Position numbers and translations under genes: made by a program | The notes under the pieces: model-generated | Databases searched by the model: none | The model's input: the letters and a program-made list of their open reading frames with translations, nothing else | What the model was told of the DNA's origin: nothing | Shown here: one piece after another, positions 1 through 5,141 of the stretch | How the letters are laid out: each line of letters starts with the position of its first letter | Numbering within the stretch: the stretch's first letter is position 1 | From: a virus | Reading direction: 5' to 3' (one strand) | DNA length: 26,686 nt | Virus record (IMG/VR): IMGVR_UViG_3300028025_000461 | Span: 1 to 26,686 of that record

Positions 1-568
1 CTTGCCAATTTCTTACAACTACTTCCTTCAAGGCATCTTCAAGGCTAAACCCAGCCTTGTCAGCTTCCTTTTGAATTCCATCAATCACCAACTGAGTGAC
101 CTGGGCTTTCTTTGACTTTCGATGATTTACGAATTCCTGCCAAACAGATTGTGAAACGCCGTCAGGCGTATTAACTGGTTGTTGGTTATTGGTTCTTGGT
201 TTATGGTTATTGGTTGCTATAAGGGGGGTTATAGGGGGGTGTATAGGGGGGCTATCACCACCCTTTGACCACCTCTTAGCCGCCCCACGCTTACCAGCTT
301 CAGAAAAGCCTTTATAAACATTGATCTCTTGCTCACACCTTGGTTGGTAGAAGCCATCTTCACGCTGTTCAAACATATCCTGCAAAACACCTGAAACCAC
401 AACGGCGTCAATTCGGATGCGTCTTGCAACCCAAGTTGTATCCAGTGGGATAGGCTTTTCTGTGTCGTAATACATATCCAAAAGACGGCGATATGCTAAA
501 TCTTCGTCATTTGATAAGTGCGTTGTGGCAGACCGATAGTCGCCTATATGGAAACTGTAATAGTGCAT
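1..568 (-). CDS. DUF1376 (YdaU-like) replication protein, partial
   Basis: The gene starts at an ATG at 568 and stays open to the left edge, so about 189 residues are visible and the C-terminus is missing. The N-terminus begins MHYYSFHIGDYRSATTHLS and continues NDEDLAYRRLLDMYYDTEKPI, the classic opening of DUF1376/YdaU proteins. In phages these sit where lambda O or DnaT-like replication initiators sit and are thought to help load the replicative helicase. After about 100 residues comes a Pro/Asn-rich linker (PPIHPPITPL, then NNHKPRTNNQQP) encoded by tandem DNA repeats at 176-253. A second domain follows (SVWQEFVNHRKSKKAQVT), which resembles the C-terminal part of such proteins. An AAGG precedes the start by a few bases. 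The family call is secure; the exact biochemical role is inferred. Confidence 0.85.
   Translation of the reverse strand, partial: MHYYSFHIGDYRSATTHLSNDEDLAYRRLLDMYYDTEKPIPLDTTWVARRIRIDAVVVSGVLQDMFEQREDGFYQPRCEQEINVYKGFSEAGKRGAAKRWSKGGDSPPIHPPITPLIATNNHKPRTNNQQPVNTPDGVSQSVWQEFVNHRKSKKAQVTQLVIDGIQKEADKAGFSLEDALKEVVVRNWQ
176..217. repeat. Six tandem heptamers TGGTTNN
   Basis: On the plus strand six perfect head-to-tail heptamers follow each other: TGGTTGT, TGGTTAT, TGGTTCT, TGGTTTA, TGGTTAT, TGGTTGC. They lie inside the linker of the DUF1376 gene. Seven is not a multiple of three, so the periodicity is a DNA-level one rather than a simple amino-acid repeat. Iteron binding sites or replication slippage are both possible. 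Confidence 0.8.
218..253. repeat. Three 12-base repeats with G6 runs
   Basis: Immediately after the heptamers come three units of about 12 bases, TATAAGGGGGGT, TATAGGGGGGTG and TATAGGGGGGCT on the plus strand. The G6 runs lie at 223-228, 234-239 and 246-251. They encode the PPIHPPITPL linker on the minus strand. Three G6 tracts so close together could also fold as a G-quadruplex on the plus strand. Confidence 0.8.
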
Positions 569-670
569 AAGAACCTTACATCATTGGTCATCATCACAGA
601 GGAAACATGGCAGGACGGTGATGAATCGTCTTTTCCCCCGCTAAAGGTAGCCCGTTTCCAAACATTTTAC

Positions 671-820
671 TTAAAAACAGTTTGTTGTGCAACTGCTGCC
701 ATAACAACAGGTTGTACAAGTGACGATTCGCCCACCAGACATGATGGTGTGAGTCGTACACGATGCCCAAACCATAGTCACTGCCAAACTCAACCAAACC
801 CCAATAATTGCCTTTTTCAT
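671..820 (-). CDS. Small Cys-rich secreted or lipoprotein peptide
   Basis: A 49-residue gene with a very strong Shine-Dalgarno sequence (AAAGGAG, seven bases before the ATG). Its start overlaps the stop of the upstream winged-helix gene as ATGA (817-820), which argues for coupled translation. The protein starts MKKAIIGVWLSLAVTMVWAS, a basic N-terminus and hydrophobic core typical of a signal peptide. Then comes a lipobox-like WAS|C at Cys21, although the Trp at -3 is atypical. The mature part holds Cys21, 35, 38, 39, 44 and 48, with three Cys-Thr-Thr triplets (SCTTHT, TCTTCC, SCTTNC) and a C-terminal Phe. I do not recognise a characterised family. Location in the envelope is inferred; binding of metal or disulfide bonding is possible. 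Confidence 0.7.
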   Translation of the reverse strand: MKKAIIGVWLSLAVTMVWASCTTHTIMSGGRIVTCTTCCYGSSCTTNCF

Positions 821-1191
821 GCTTGCTCTCCTTTGTGATAAATCAAATTGTCGCCAAAGCGACTTGGATACTTCAGAAAATCATAGCAACCCTGCCGAAA
901 CACATTTCTCCGCAGTTCTTTGCCATCATAGATTTCTTTGACAGACCCATTCTCAATCCGCATGGCTGCACCACTGATAGCCCGATTCATCTCCATGCGC
1001 CCGTACTCAGTCAGATGCCACTTCTCCTGATGGTTGATGACATAGCCGAACCTCTCCAGTTCAGGCAAGTATCTTTGATAGTGGAACGATACAGAGTTGT
1101 TGTCTGTATGGCTGTGGGTCATCTCTAGCATTGTCCTTGGGCCATTAGATAGGCGCTTGAGCAGTGTTCGATGGGTGAGGTTTAAACGCAT
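817..1191 (-). CDS. Winged-helix-like putative regulator
   Basis: A 124-residue protein starting at an ATG at 1191, preceded by AAGGA at suitable spacing. Residues of about 3-75 read like a winged-helix fold: LTHRTLLKRLSNGPRTMLEM, then a helix, then YLPELERFGYVINHQEKWHLTEYGRMEM, where the GYV-x-WHLTEYG part resembles a beta wing. It is the first gene of the leftward early unit and diverges from the rightward early operon across the 1192-1325 control region. That position suits a repressor or activator of one or both units. DNA binding is inferred from the fold-like pattern; no specific family was recognised. Confidence 0.6.
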   Translation of the reverse strand: MRLNLTHRTLLKRLSNGPRTMLEMTHSHTDNNSVSFHYQRYLPELERFGYVINHQEKWHLTEYGRMEMNRAISGAAMRIENGSVKEIYDGKELRRNVFRQGCYDFLKYPSRFGDNLIYHKGEQA

Positions 1192-1220
1192 TTGCAGTCC
1201 TTAAAAAACCTCAGTATGAT
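1192..1220 (+). promoter_or_regulatory. Candidate sigma70-type early promoter
   Basis: TTGCAG at 1192-1197 and TATGAT at 1215-1220 are separated by 17 bases. The -10 box matches five of six consensus positions; the -35 box is weak. Transcription would start near 1227 and run into the rightward early operon. This is pattern matching only. Confidence 0.35.
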
Positions 1221-1241
1221 GGGTTTTATAGTTTTATGCAC

Positions 1242-1260
1242 TAGGGAAAACACCTATTCC
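1242..1260. promoter_or_regulatory. Repeated early-region motif, copy 1
   Basis: TAGGGAAAACACCTATTCC. Its first 16 bases recur exactly at 2132-2147, and a 16-of-19 variant lies at 3426-3444. This copy sits in the divergent region just downstream of the candidate rightward promoter. It also contains an AGGGAA/TTCCCT inverted repeat when extended to 1262. It is a candidate operator. Confidence 0.5.
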
Positions 1261-1290
1261 CTGCATCTTTTTTCTGTGCGAAAGTCCTAT

Positions 1291-1308
1291 CACTGCAATA
1301 ACGCAGTG
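1291..1308. promoter_or_regulatory. Perfect inverted repeat CACTGC-N6-GCAGTG
   Basis: CACTGC (1291-1296) and GCAGTG (1303-1308) flank AATAAC. The palindrome lies 17 bases before the ATG of the first rightward gene, just ahead of its AGGAG. It could be an operator or, in the transcript, a hairpin that affects access to the ribosome site. Confidence 0.45.
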
Positions 1309-1325
1309 GTCAACAGGAGTTACAA

Positions 1326-1676
1326 ATGCCAACCGATGAAGAAAGATTTAAGTACGAGTGCTGGGCGATTGTCCAGGAGTTAGACCCAGAAGACATTGCC
1401 GATGCCATTGGTGACAGCATTGCTCTGGTGGAGGCCATCAAAGCAAACCATGCTGAAGATGTTGCAAGCATCGTGATGAAGCGAGTAGAACTCAAGGTTC
1501 GCCGCAGGGCTGAGTTGCGAGTGTTTGATGTTGTCAAGACCGCTTGGATTGATGACATTGAAGAACTCCAGCACTATCGCAATCTCCGCATTGAACGAGT
1601 CCAAAAAGCCCTTGAAGAACGCAAGATCATGGAAGCTAAAATGGATGCCCCTTTTCGACAAATGTTTGACGAGTGA
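1326..1676 (+). CDS. Hypothetical early protein (acidic N-terminus, helical)
   Basis: A 116-residue protein and the first gene of the rightward early operon. The ATG at 1326 follows AGGAGTTACAA, a strong ribosome site that is repeated almost word for word before the ERF gene. The N-terminal third is acidic (EERFKYECWAIVQELDPEDIADAIGDS). The rest is rich in Arg, Glu and Lys and looks alpha-helical (ELKVRRRAELRVFDVV, IERVQKALEERKIMEAKM). No domain is recognised. Being first after the control region, it is probably among the earliest made proteins. Function unknown. Confidence 0.75.
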   Translation: MPTDEERFKYECWAIVQELDPEDIADAIGDSIALVEAIKANHAEDVASIVMKRVELKVRRRAELRVFDVVKTAWIDDIEELQHYRNLRIERVQKALEERKIMEAKMDAPFRQMFDE

Positions 1677-1683
1677 GGATGAT

Positions 1684-1896
1684 ATGAAAATGAAATCACG
1701 CTTGCAAGACATTATTGAGGAATACACAGATGAGTTATCACATGAGTCCAATTGTTCTGCTGAAAACGGCATTCAAGTCGATTGCATCCTATTTCGAGAT
1801 TTGGACACCACTTCCCAACTCAGATACATCGCAGAAAAAGAGAAAGAAAATTCCAGCAAGGATGACCTACCCTTCAGTCTCAATCACAGACCCTAG
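1684..1896 (+). CDS. Hypothetical small early protein
   Basis: A 70-residue reading frame starting MKMKSRLQDIIEEYTDELSH, seven bases after the previous stop with GAGG before the ATG at 1684. It is acidic and hydrophilic with two Cys residues (SNCSAEN, DCILFRD). An upstream extension in this frame runs antisense-free through the preceding gene and is unlikely to be used. The 3' end overlaps the next predicted gene in another frame. No family was recognised. Confidence 0.55.
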   Translation: MKMKSRLQDIIEEYTDELSHESNCSAENGIQVDCILFRDLDTTSQLRYIAEKEKENSSKDDLPFSLNHRP

Positions 1897-2062
1897 ATTT
1901 GTATATACAAATCACGCAAACACTGACATATCTCAAACATTTGAAAAGGCAAAACATGAGCGACTTCAACGACTACAGCACAATGCTGATGGCAATCGAA
2001 AACAAGACCAAGGCACTGAGCAGCAAATGCCTGTCAAAAAACTACGCAGGGTTCACGGGTGA
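1862..2062 (+). CDS. Hypothetical small phage protein with DPRFVYT motif
   Basis: A 66-residue frame whose N-terminal half, SVSITDPRFVYTNHANTD followed by ISQTFEKAKHERLQRLQ, resembles a short module I associate with small proteins of Burkholderiales phages: a 'DPxFxY' stretch, then 'TDIxxTFxxAR'. The start is uncertain. ATG at 1862 has AAGG directly against it, which is poor. ATG at 1730 has GAGGA at good spacing but would overlap the previous gene almost entirely and give 110 residues. It overlaps the next gene by 107 bases in another frame. The family likeness is from memory. Confidence 0.45.
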   Translation: MTYPSVSITDPRFVYTNHANTDISQTFEKAKHERLQRLQHNADGNRKQDQGTEQQMPVKKLRRVHG

Positions 2063-2168
2063 CATAACTGCAATCCAGCATGAACTCACTATGCTGACAA
2101 TGTGGATCACACAAGCACAAGGAGAGCAAATTAGGGAAAACACCTATAGAATTCTCAACAAAGTCTGA
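1956..2168 (+). CDS. Hypothetical small helical protein
   Basis: A 70-residue frame starting MSDFNDYSTMLMAIENKTKA at ATG 1956, with AAAAGG upstream. The sequence is helix-prone (ITAIQHELTMLTMWITQAQ) and ends RILNKV. It overlaps the preceding frame by 107 bases. The repeated motif TAGGGAAAACACCTAT lies within its 3' end at 2132-2147. No domain is recognised. Either this or the overlapping frame could be spurious, although both have plausible composition. Confidence 0.5.
   Translation: MSDFNDYSTMLMAIENKTKALSSKCLSKNYAGFTGDITAIQHELTMLTMWITQAQGEQIRENTYRILNKV
2132..2147. promoter_or_regulatory. Repeated early-region motif, copy 2
   Basis: TAGGGAAAACACCTAT, an exact 16-base match to 1242-1257. It lies at the end of the preceding small gene and 53 bases before the ERF start codon. 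This position would suit an operator or activator site for the ERF and SSB-like gene pair. Confidence 0.5.
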
Positions 2169-2199
2169 CACAATTAAATCTCACTTAACAGGAGTTACT

Positions 2200-2811
2200 A
2201 TGAATGTATATCAAAAACTGAACGAGGCGCGTGATGAATTTCACCAAGCCAAACTTAAGAAATCAGGTCACAACAAGTTTGCAAATTACTACTATTTTGA
2301 ACTTGGTGACTTTGTAATCCCAGCACTAGAAATCTTCAAGCAAATTGGCTTGACTTCCATCATCAGCTTTGGCAAAGAAGAAGCCAGCATGACGATTGTG
2401 AACAACGACAAGCCAGAAGAAAAGATCGTTCTGACAAGCCCAATGTCTTCTGCGGCTCTCAAGGGTTGCCATGAAGTGCAGAACCTGGGCGCTGTTCAGA
2501 CCTACCTGCGCCGCTATCTCTGGGTGGCTGCCCTTGAGATTGTTGAGCATGATGCCTTGGATGGCACTGTTGGCTCAGAGAAGAAGACTATCAAGCCCAC
2601 TGATGGCGTGATTGTCTCCAAGGACAGGCAGAACATCATTGCAGATGTTGCGATTGCCATTGCCGACAGAATCAACGCAGATGACTTGATCGGGGCTTAT
2701 GAGGAATACCTGGGAATCCATGACCAGGAGGAAAAGGTGGCGCTTTGGGCATTGCTTCCAAGTAATGTTCGCAGCGCATTGAAAAAACATGGTGAATCAT
2801 TGAAAGGCTAA
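2200..2811 (+). CDS. erf: ERF-family single-strand annealing recombinase
   Basis: A 203-residue protein of the ERF superfamily, like P22 Erf. These proteins bind single-stranded DNA and anneal complementary strands, acting in recombination and circularisation or repair of phage DNA. Signature parts are visible: NKFANYYYFELGDF (about residues 25-38) and HEVQNLGAVQTYLRRYLWVA (about 91-110), followed by ALEIVEHDALDG. The latter is the most typical ERF stretch. The C-terminal third (from about 140) is more variable and helical. The ATG at 2200 has AGGAG seven bases upstream. An SSB-like gene follows after one base, the usual pairing of an annealase with a single-strand binding partner. No exonuclease gene is visible in the window. 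Confidence 0.92.
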   Translation: MNVYQKLNEARDEFHQAKLKKSGHNKFANYYYFELGDFVIPALEIFKQIGLTSIISFGKEEASMTIVNNDKPEEKIVLTSPMSSAALKGCHEVQNLGAVQTYLRRYLWVAALEIVEHDALDGTVGSEKKTIKPTDGVIVSKDRQNIIADVAIAIADRINADDLIGAYEEYLGIHDQEEKVALWALLPSNVRSALKKHGESLKG

Positions 2812-2812
2812 T

Positions 2813-3052
2813 ATGGAAAAGAAAAACAACTCAGGAGTTTTGTTCAAGTCGGACAAAAAGGAAACAGCTAACCATCCTGATTACAAAGGAAATATAACTG
2901 TTGATGGGGTGGATTATTGGTTGAGTGCTTGGATTAAAGAAGGAAAGAATGGCAAGTTCATGGGCTTGGCAGTCAATCCCAAGGATGCACAGCCTCCAGC
3001 GTCTAATCCACGCAAGGCAAAAGACATTGATGATTCGGACATTCCCTTTTGA
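2813..3052 (+). CDS. SSB-like protein with acidic DIPF tail
   Basis: A 79-residue protein starting two bases after the ERF stop codon's first overlap-free position, so translation is probably coupled. The body contains HPDYKGNITVDGVDYWLSAW followed by IKEGKNGKFMGLAVNP, a compact beta-rich pattern seen in small phage proteins that accompany annealases. The last nine residues are DIDDSDIPF, which copies the acidic D-D-x-I-P-F tail by which bacterial SSB recruits partner proteins. I infer single-stranded DNA binding and partner recruitment from the tail and from the position beside ERF. A canonical OB fold cannot be confirmed by eye. Confidence 0.75.
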   Translation: MEKKNNSGVLFKSDKKETANHPDYKGNITVDGVDYWLSAWIKEGKNGKFMGLAVNPKDAQPPASNPRKAKDIDDSDIPF

Positions 3053-3062
3053 TAAACCTCAC

Positions 3063-3080
3063 GGGGCTACGGCCCCATTT
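3063..3080 (+). terminator. Candidate hairpin terminator after SSB-like gene
   Basis: GGGGC (3063-3067), loop TACG, GCCCC (3072-3076), then ATTTAAT. The stem is short but all G-C. The following T-tract is weak, so partial termination is more likely than a full stop. Confidence 0.45.
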
Positions 3081-3094
3081 AATAGGAGTTGATG

Positions 3095-3433
3095 ATGACA
3101 AAATTAGATCAATCTTGGTTTGGTGGTGCAGTCGAAAAGTTCTTTGGAACTGCGCCGTTTAAACTGTCTCGCAAAGAAGACCCTGCCACTTCCCACATGG
3201 CAGCACAGGCAATCGACACCACAAAGATGGAGTCCTTGGTCTATGAAACCATTGCAGCCTATGGCCCAGATGGTTGTATCTCAGATGATGTACTTGCCAA
3301 ACTAGCATTCCTGCCCTATTCCAGCGTCACAGCCCGATACAAGGCGCTGATTGACAAAGGCTTCATCGAGGTCATTGGAACCCGTAAAGGGCTTTCTGGG
3401 CGACTCCAAAGGGTTATGCGTAAGATAGGGTAA
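3095..3433 (+). CDS. Winged-helix phage protein (DPATSH type)
   Basis: About 112 residues. Three in-frame start codons follow AGGAG (TTG 3089, ATG 3092, ATG 3095). ATG 3095 has the best spacing. Near residue 25 comes SRKEDPATSHMAAQA, a motif commonly seen just ahead of a winged-helix domain in phage proteins. The remainder (LVYETIAAYGPDGCISDDV, then TARYKALIDKGFIEVIGTRKG and a C-terminal RLQRVMRKIG) fits a helix-turn-helix plus wing. DNA binding is inferred. A role in regulating phage or host transcription, or in modulating replication, is possible but not shown. Confidence 0.65.
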   Translation: MTKLDQSWFGGAVEKFFGTAPFKLSRKEDPATSHMAAQAIDTTKMESLVYETIAAYGPDGCISDDVLAKLAFLPYSSVTARYKALIDKGFIEVIGTRKGLSGRLQRVMRKIG

Positions 3434-3444
3434 ATCCCTATTCC
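3426..3444. promoter_or_regulatory. Repeated early-region motif, copy 3 (variant)
   Basis: TAGGGTAAATCCCTATTCC, matching copy 1 at 16 of 19 positions. With the A before it, this copy forms a perfect inverted repeat, ATAGGG-TAAAT-CCCTAT. It begins in the stop codon region of the winged-helix gene and precedes the next small gene. Confidence 0.5.
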
Positions 3445-3474
3445 AATCTCTGTCAGACAAGGCAGAATTGGCGC

Positions 3475-3651
3475 ATGAACCAACAACAAACCAATCGTTT
3501 AAACGCTTTCTGGCAGGATGTGGAGGCTCACAAGGCTCTTAATCCATCCTCGCCAGAGAGTGCCCTTGTAGTCCTTAAATCTGTGGCCCTGGATGCTCTC
3601 CTTGCCGCACAAGACATTGAACAGATAGGAGTGAATGATGCAAACAATTGA
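3475..3651 (+). CDS. Hypothetical 58-residue protein
   Basis: A short frame starting MNQQQTNRLNAFWQDVEAHK, with ATG at 3475 in the first gap after the third motif copy. The ribosome site is weak (AAGGCAG about 12 bases upstream). The protein is helix-prone and mildly hydrophobic in the second half (SALVVLKSVALDALLAAQDI). It overlaps the next start by 14 bases. No family recognised. It fills an otherwise empty stretch in the operon direction, which is the main reason to accept it. Confidence 0.55.
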   Translation: MNQQQTNRLNAFWQDVEAHKALNPSSPESALVVLKSVALDALLAAQDIEQIGVNDANN

Positions 3652-3898
3652 ATTTGTGCCTTTTGAGTGGGAAGACGATGACTTCAATCCAGAGATTGAC
3701 CGCATTGAAGTTGATTATGAATGGCATGAAGCAGATGATTCTGTTGGTTTAATCGCATACTGTGAGAAAACAGTCAAGTGGATGCGCTTTAACCTGCAAA
3801 TCAAGGACATAACAGACGAGTTGTCCTATGCTGACTTGGCGTATCTGAAGCATGAAATCAAGCGCAACGATCAGGAGATTGCAGATGAAAGAACCTGA
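3638..3898 (+). CDS. Hypothetical acidic protein
   Basis: An 86-residue acidic protein starting MQTIEFVPFEWEDDDFNPEI. Two adjacent ATGs (3635, 3638) follow AGGAG; the second has better spacing. The first half is strongly acidic and the second half is helical (DELSYADLAYLKHEIKRNDQ). Strongly acidic small phage proteins sometimes mimic DNA, but nothing here proves that. It overlaps the next gene by 14 bases. Confidence 0.65.
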   Translation: MQTIEFVPFEWEDDDFNPEIDRIEVDYEWHEADDSVGLIAYCEKTVKWMRFNLQIKDITDELSYADLAYLKHEIKRNDQEIADERT

Positions 3899-4106
3899 AG
3901 ATGAGGCGTTTGATGAACTTAGTCGCAGACAAGGCGATTGGGGTCTTCAAGGGTCGCGCAAACACCAGATCATGCGTTATGTTGAGAACAATGCCAGGAA
4001 TGAAGTGATTGAAGAAGTCGCCCAACACATTGAGAAATGCACCCTAGCGTTTGGCAAAGACACGATTCAATCGTTTACAGCTTATGTGAGAGGAATGAAA
4101 AAATGA
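3885..4106 (+). CDS. Hypothetical small early protein
   Basis: A 73-residue protein starting MKEPEDEAFDELSRRQGDWG at ATG 3885, with AGGAG seven bases upstream; the longer upstream frame lacks such a site. Helical composition (YVENNARNEVIEEVAQHIEK). Its stop overlaps the next start as ATGA, so the genes are probably translationally coupled. No family recognised. Confidence 0.6.
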   Translation: MKEPEDEAFDELSRRQGDWGLQGSRKHQIMRYVENNARNEVIEEVAQHIEKCTLAFGKDTIQSFTAYVRGMKK

Positions 4107-4315
4107 CACAAGATGAAATCATTGAGATGGCACAAGAATGCAAGTTGATTGGAATGCGTCCGTTTATTGATGGCATTTATACCGAGGCGCTTATAGAGTT
4201 TGCCAAACTGGTAGCAGCTAAAGAGCGTGAGGCGTGTGCAAATATGGTAGACCACATTCTTAAAGAAGGTGGTGGTACACACGGCGATGCAATCAGAGCA
4301 AGGGGACAAGCATGA
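4103..4315 (+). CDS. Small phage protein of AKEREACA type
   Basis: A 70-residue protein starting MTQDEIIEMAQECKLIGM at ATG 4103, overlapping the previous stop as ATGA. The core FAKLVAAKEREACANMVDHI and the ending AIRARGQA are a pattern I recognise from many uncharacterised small phage proteins. It has no known function. AGAGGAATG before the start provides the ribosome site. The next gene again overlaps by ATGA. Confidence 0.7.
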   Translation: MTQDEIIEMAQECKLIGMRPFIDGIYTEALIEFAKLVAAKEREACANMVDHILKEGGGTHGDAIRARGQA

Positions 4316-4686
4316 CTGACAAAGAAGCAATGAAGCTGGCGCTGGAGGCGTTGGAAGATACGCACTATCGAATCATCAGTGCAGGCTTGCTTGACCAAGA
4401 CTTGTTAAACAGAAACTTCACTGTGGCAACCGCCTTGCGCGAGAGGCTGGCACAGCCAGAGCCAATCCAAAGCCTTCAATGCTTCCACTGTCAAGTCACG
4501 ATTGAAACATTGAATGACAAGGTGATGCACTTGCTGGCACAGCGCAAGCCGTTAACTGAGGAGCAAATTTGGAAAGCAATTCGACCACTTGCAACCACAG
4601 ATCAACTTTGCAAAAAGCTGATTGACATTAGTATGGATGAATATAGAGCCATTGAAGTTGCACACGGCATAAAGGAAAACACATGA
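4312..4686 (+). CDS. Phage protein of 'MTDKEAxKLALEALE' type
   Basis: A 124-residue protein beginning MTDKEAMKLALEALEDTHYR, with RLAQPEPIQ near residue 45, one CFHC pair near 58-61, and PLTEEQIWKAIRP plus YRAIEVAHGIK towards the end. These blocks recur in uncharacterised proteins of many phages and prophages, where they seem to be mosaic modules. The CxxC pair alone does not make a convincing zinc site. It starts inside the stop of the previous gene (ATGA). Function unknown. Confidence 0.7.
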   Translation: MTDKEAMKLALEALEDTHYRIISAGLLDQDLLNRNFTVATALRERLAQPEPIQSLQCFHCQVTIETLNDKVMHLLAQRKPLTEEQIWKAIRPLATTDQLCKKLIDISMDEYRAIEVAHGIKENT

Positions 4687-4835
4687 AAGCACGACAAGTA
4701 TTCCACGCACTTATGTCCTCTAAGGGCTATACAGAGGATGATTTAGCCATGAGTGGCGACAAGTACATTAGCCCTGCTATGCAAGGCAGATGGAACTACT
4801 TTATAGCCGGATGGGAAATGAGGGGGGTTATGTGA
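4683..4835 (+). CDS. Small hypothetical protein, 50 residues
   Basis: Starts MKARQVFHALMSSKGYTEDD at ATG 4683, overlapping the previous stop (ATGA) and preceded by AAAGGA. It ends with WNYFIAGWEMRGVM; the 'W-x-x-F-x-x-GW' part is a pattern common in short phage proteins. Too short for the usual 60-residue gene-finding cutoff, but the tight coupling on both sides supports it. Confidence 0.65.
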   Translation: MKARQVFHALMSSKGYTEDDLAMSGDKYISPAMQGRWNYFIAGWEMRGVM

Positions 4836-4936
4836 TCGAGACAATCATCACTATCTTTGCCCTGGGATTTCTAGGCATTGCGTTAGCCATTGGAGGCGTT
4901 TGCCTGATGGTTTGGATGGCTTTAAATGAAGACTAA
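4832..4936 (+). CDS. Single-pass membrane micropeptide (GTG start)
   Basis: A 34-residue frame beginning with GTG at 4832 and overlapping the previous stop as GTGA. An AGGGGGG tract lies upstream. The sequence (MIETIITIFALGFLGIALAI, then GGVCLMVWMALNED) is one hydrophobic helix with a short acidic tail, so it should sit in the inner membrane. Its stop overlaps the next start. It may be an early membrane peptide; there is no sequence evidence that it is a holin. Confidence 0.55.
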   Translation: MIETIITIFALGFLGIALAIGGVCLMVWMALNED

Positions 4937-5141
4937 GGGTGGTGCAAGACCTGGAAGTGGCAGGAAACCCACTCAAATCAGTGAATCCAGAGCATTGACG
5001 CTATGGAAAGATGGCGTGAGCAAGAAAGAGATTGCTAAAAGGTTTGGTGTTGCCTACCAAGCTATCTTGTACTTCTTCAAGAAACACAAGATATTCAATC
5101 GTGGAAAACTCAAGAACCAAGCACCGCAAAAGCCTCGTTAG
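4926..5141 (+). CDS. Small helix-turn-helix protein
   Basis: A 71-residue basic protein starting MKTKGGARPGSGRKPTQ, the GARPGSGRK box that opens many phage DNA-binding and small-terminase-like proteins. A helix-turn-helix follows (ALTLWKDGVSKKEIAKRFGV, then AYQAILYFFKK). The pattern resembles Hin-recombinase or terminase-small-subunit DNA-binding heads, but at 71 residues it lacks an assembly domain. It is the last rightward gene and overlaps the tail end of the endolysin gene by 32 bases, convergently. DNA binding is inferred. Confidence 0.7.
   Translation: MKTKGGARPGSGRKPTQISESRALTLWKDGVSKKEIAKRFGVAYQAILYFFKKHKIFNRGKLKNQAPQKPR
5064..5092. terminator. Long imperfect dyad at the convergent junction
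   Basis: Arms of 14 bases around a central C at 5078: ATCTTGTACTTCTT on the left and AAGAAACACAAGAT on the right, pairing at 12 of 14 positions. It lies 18-46 bases beyond the endolysin stop in the leftward direction. The hairpin would form in either transcript, but no clear U-tract follows, so its role as a terminator is uncertain. Confidence 0.35.

Noticed and set aside
518-838. Plus-strand frame across the left replication genes
   Set aside because: Antisense to the DUF1376 start and the small Cys-rich gene, which both have good ribosome sites on the minus strand.
4674-4689. Partial resemblance (GGAAAACAC) to the repeated early motif
   Set aside because: Only 11 of 16 positions match, and the bases are explained by a ribosome site and start codon.
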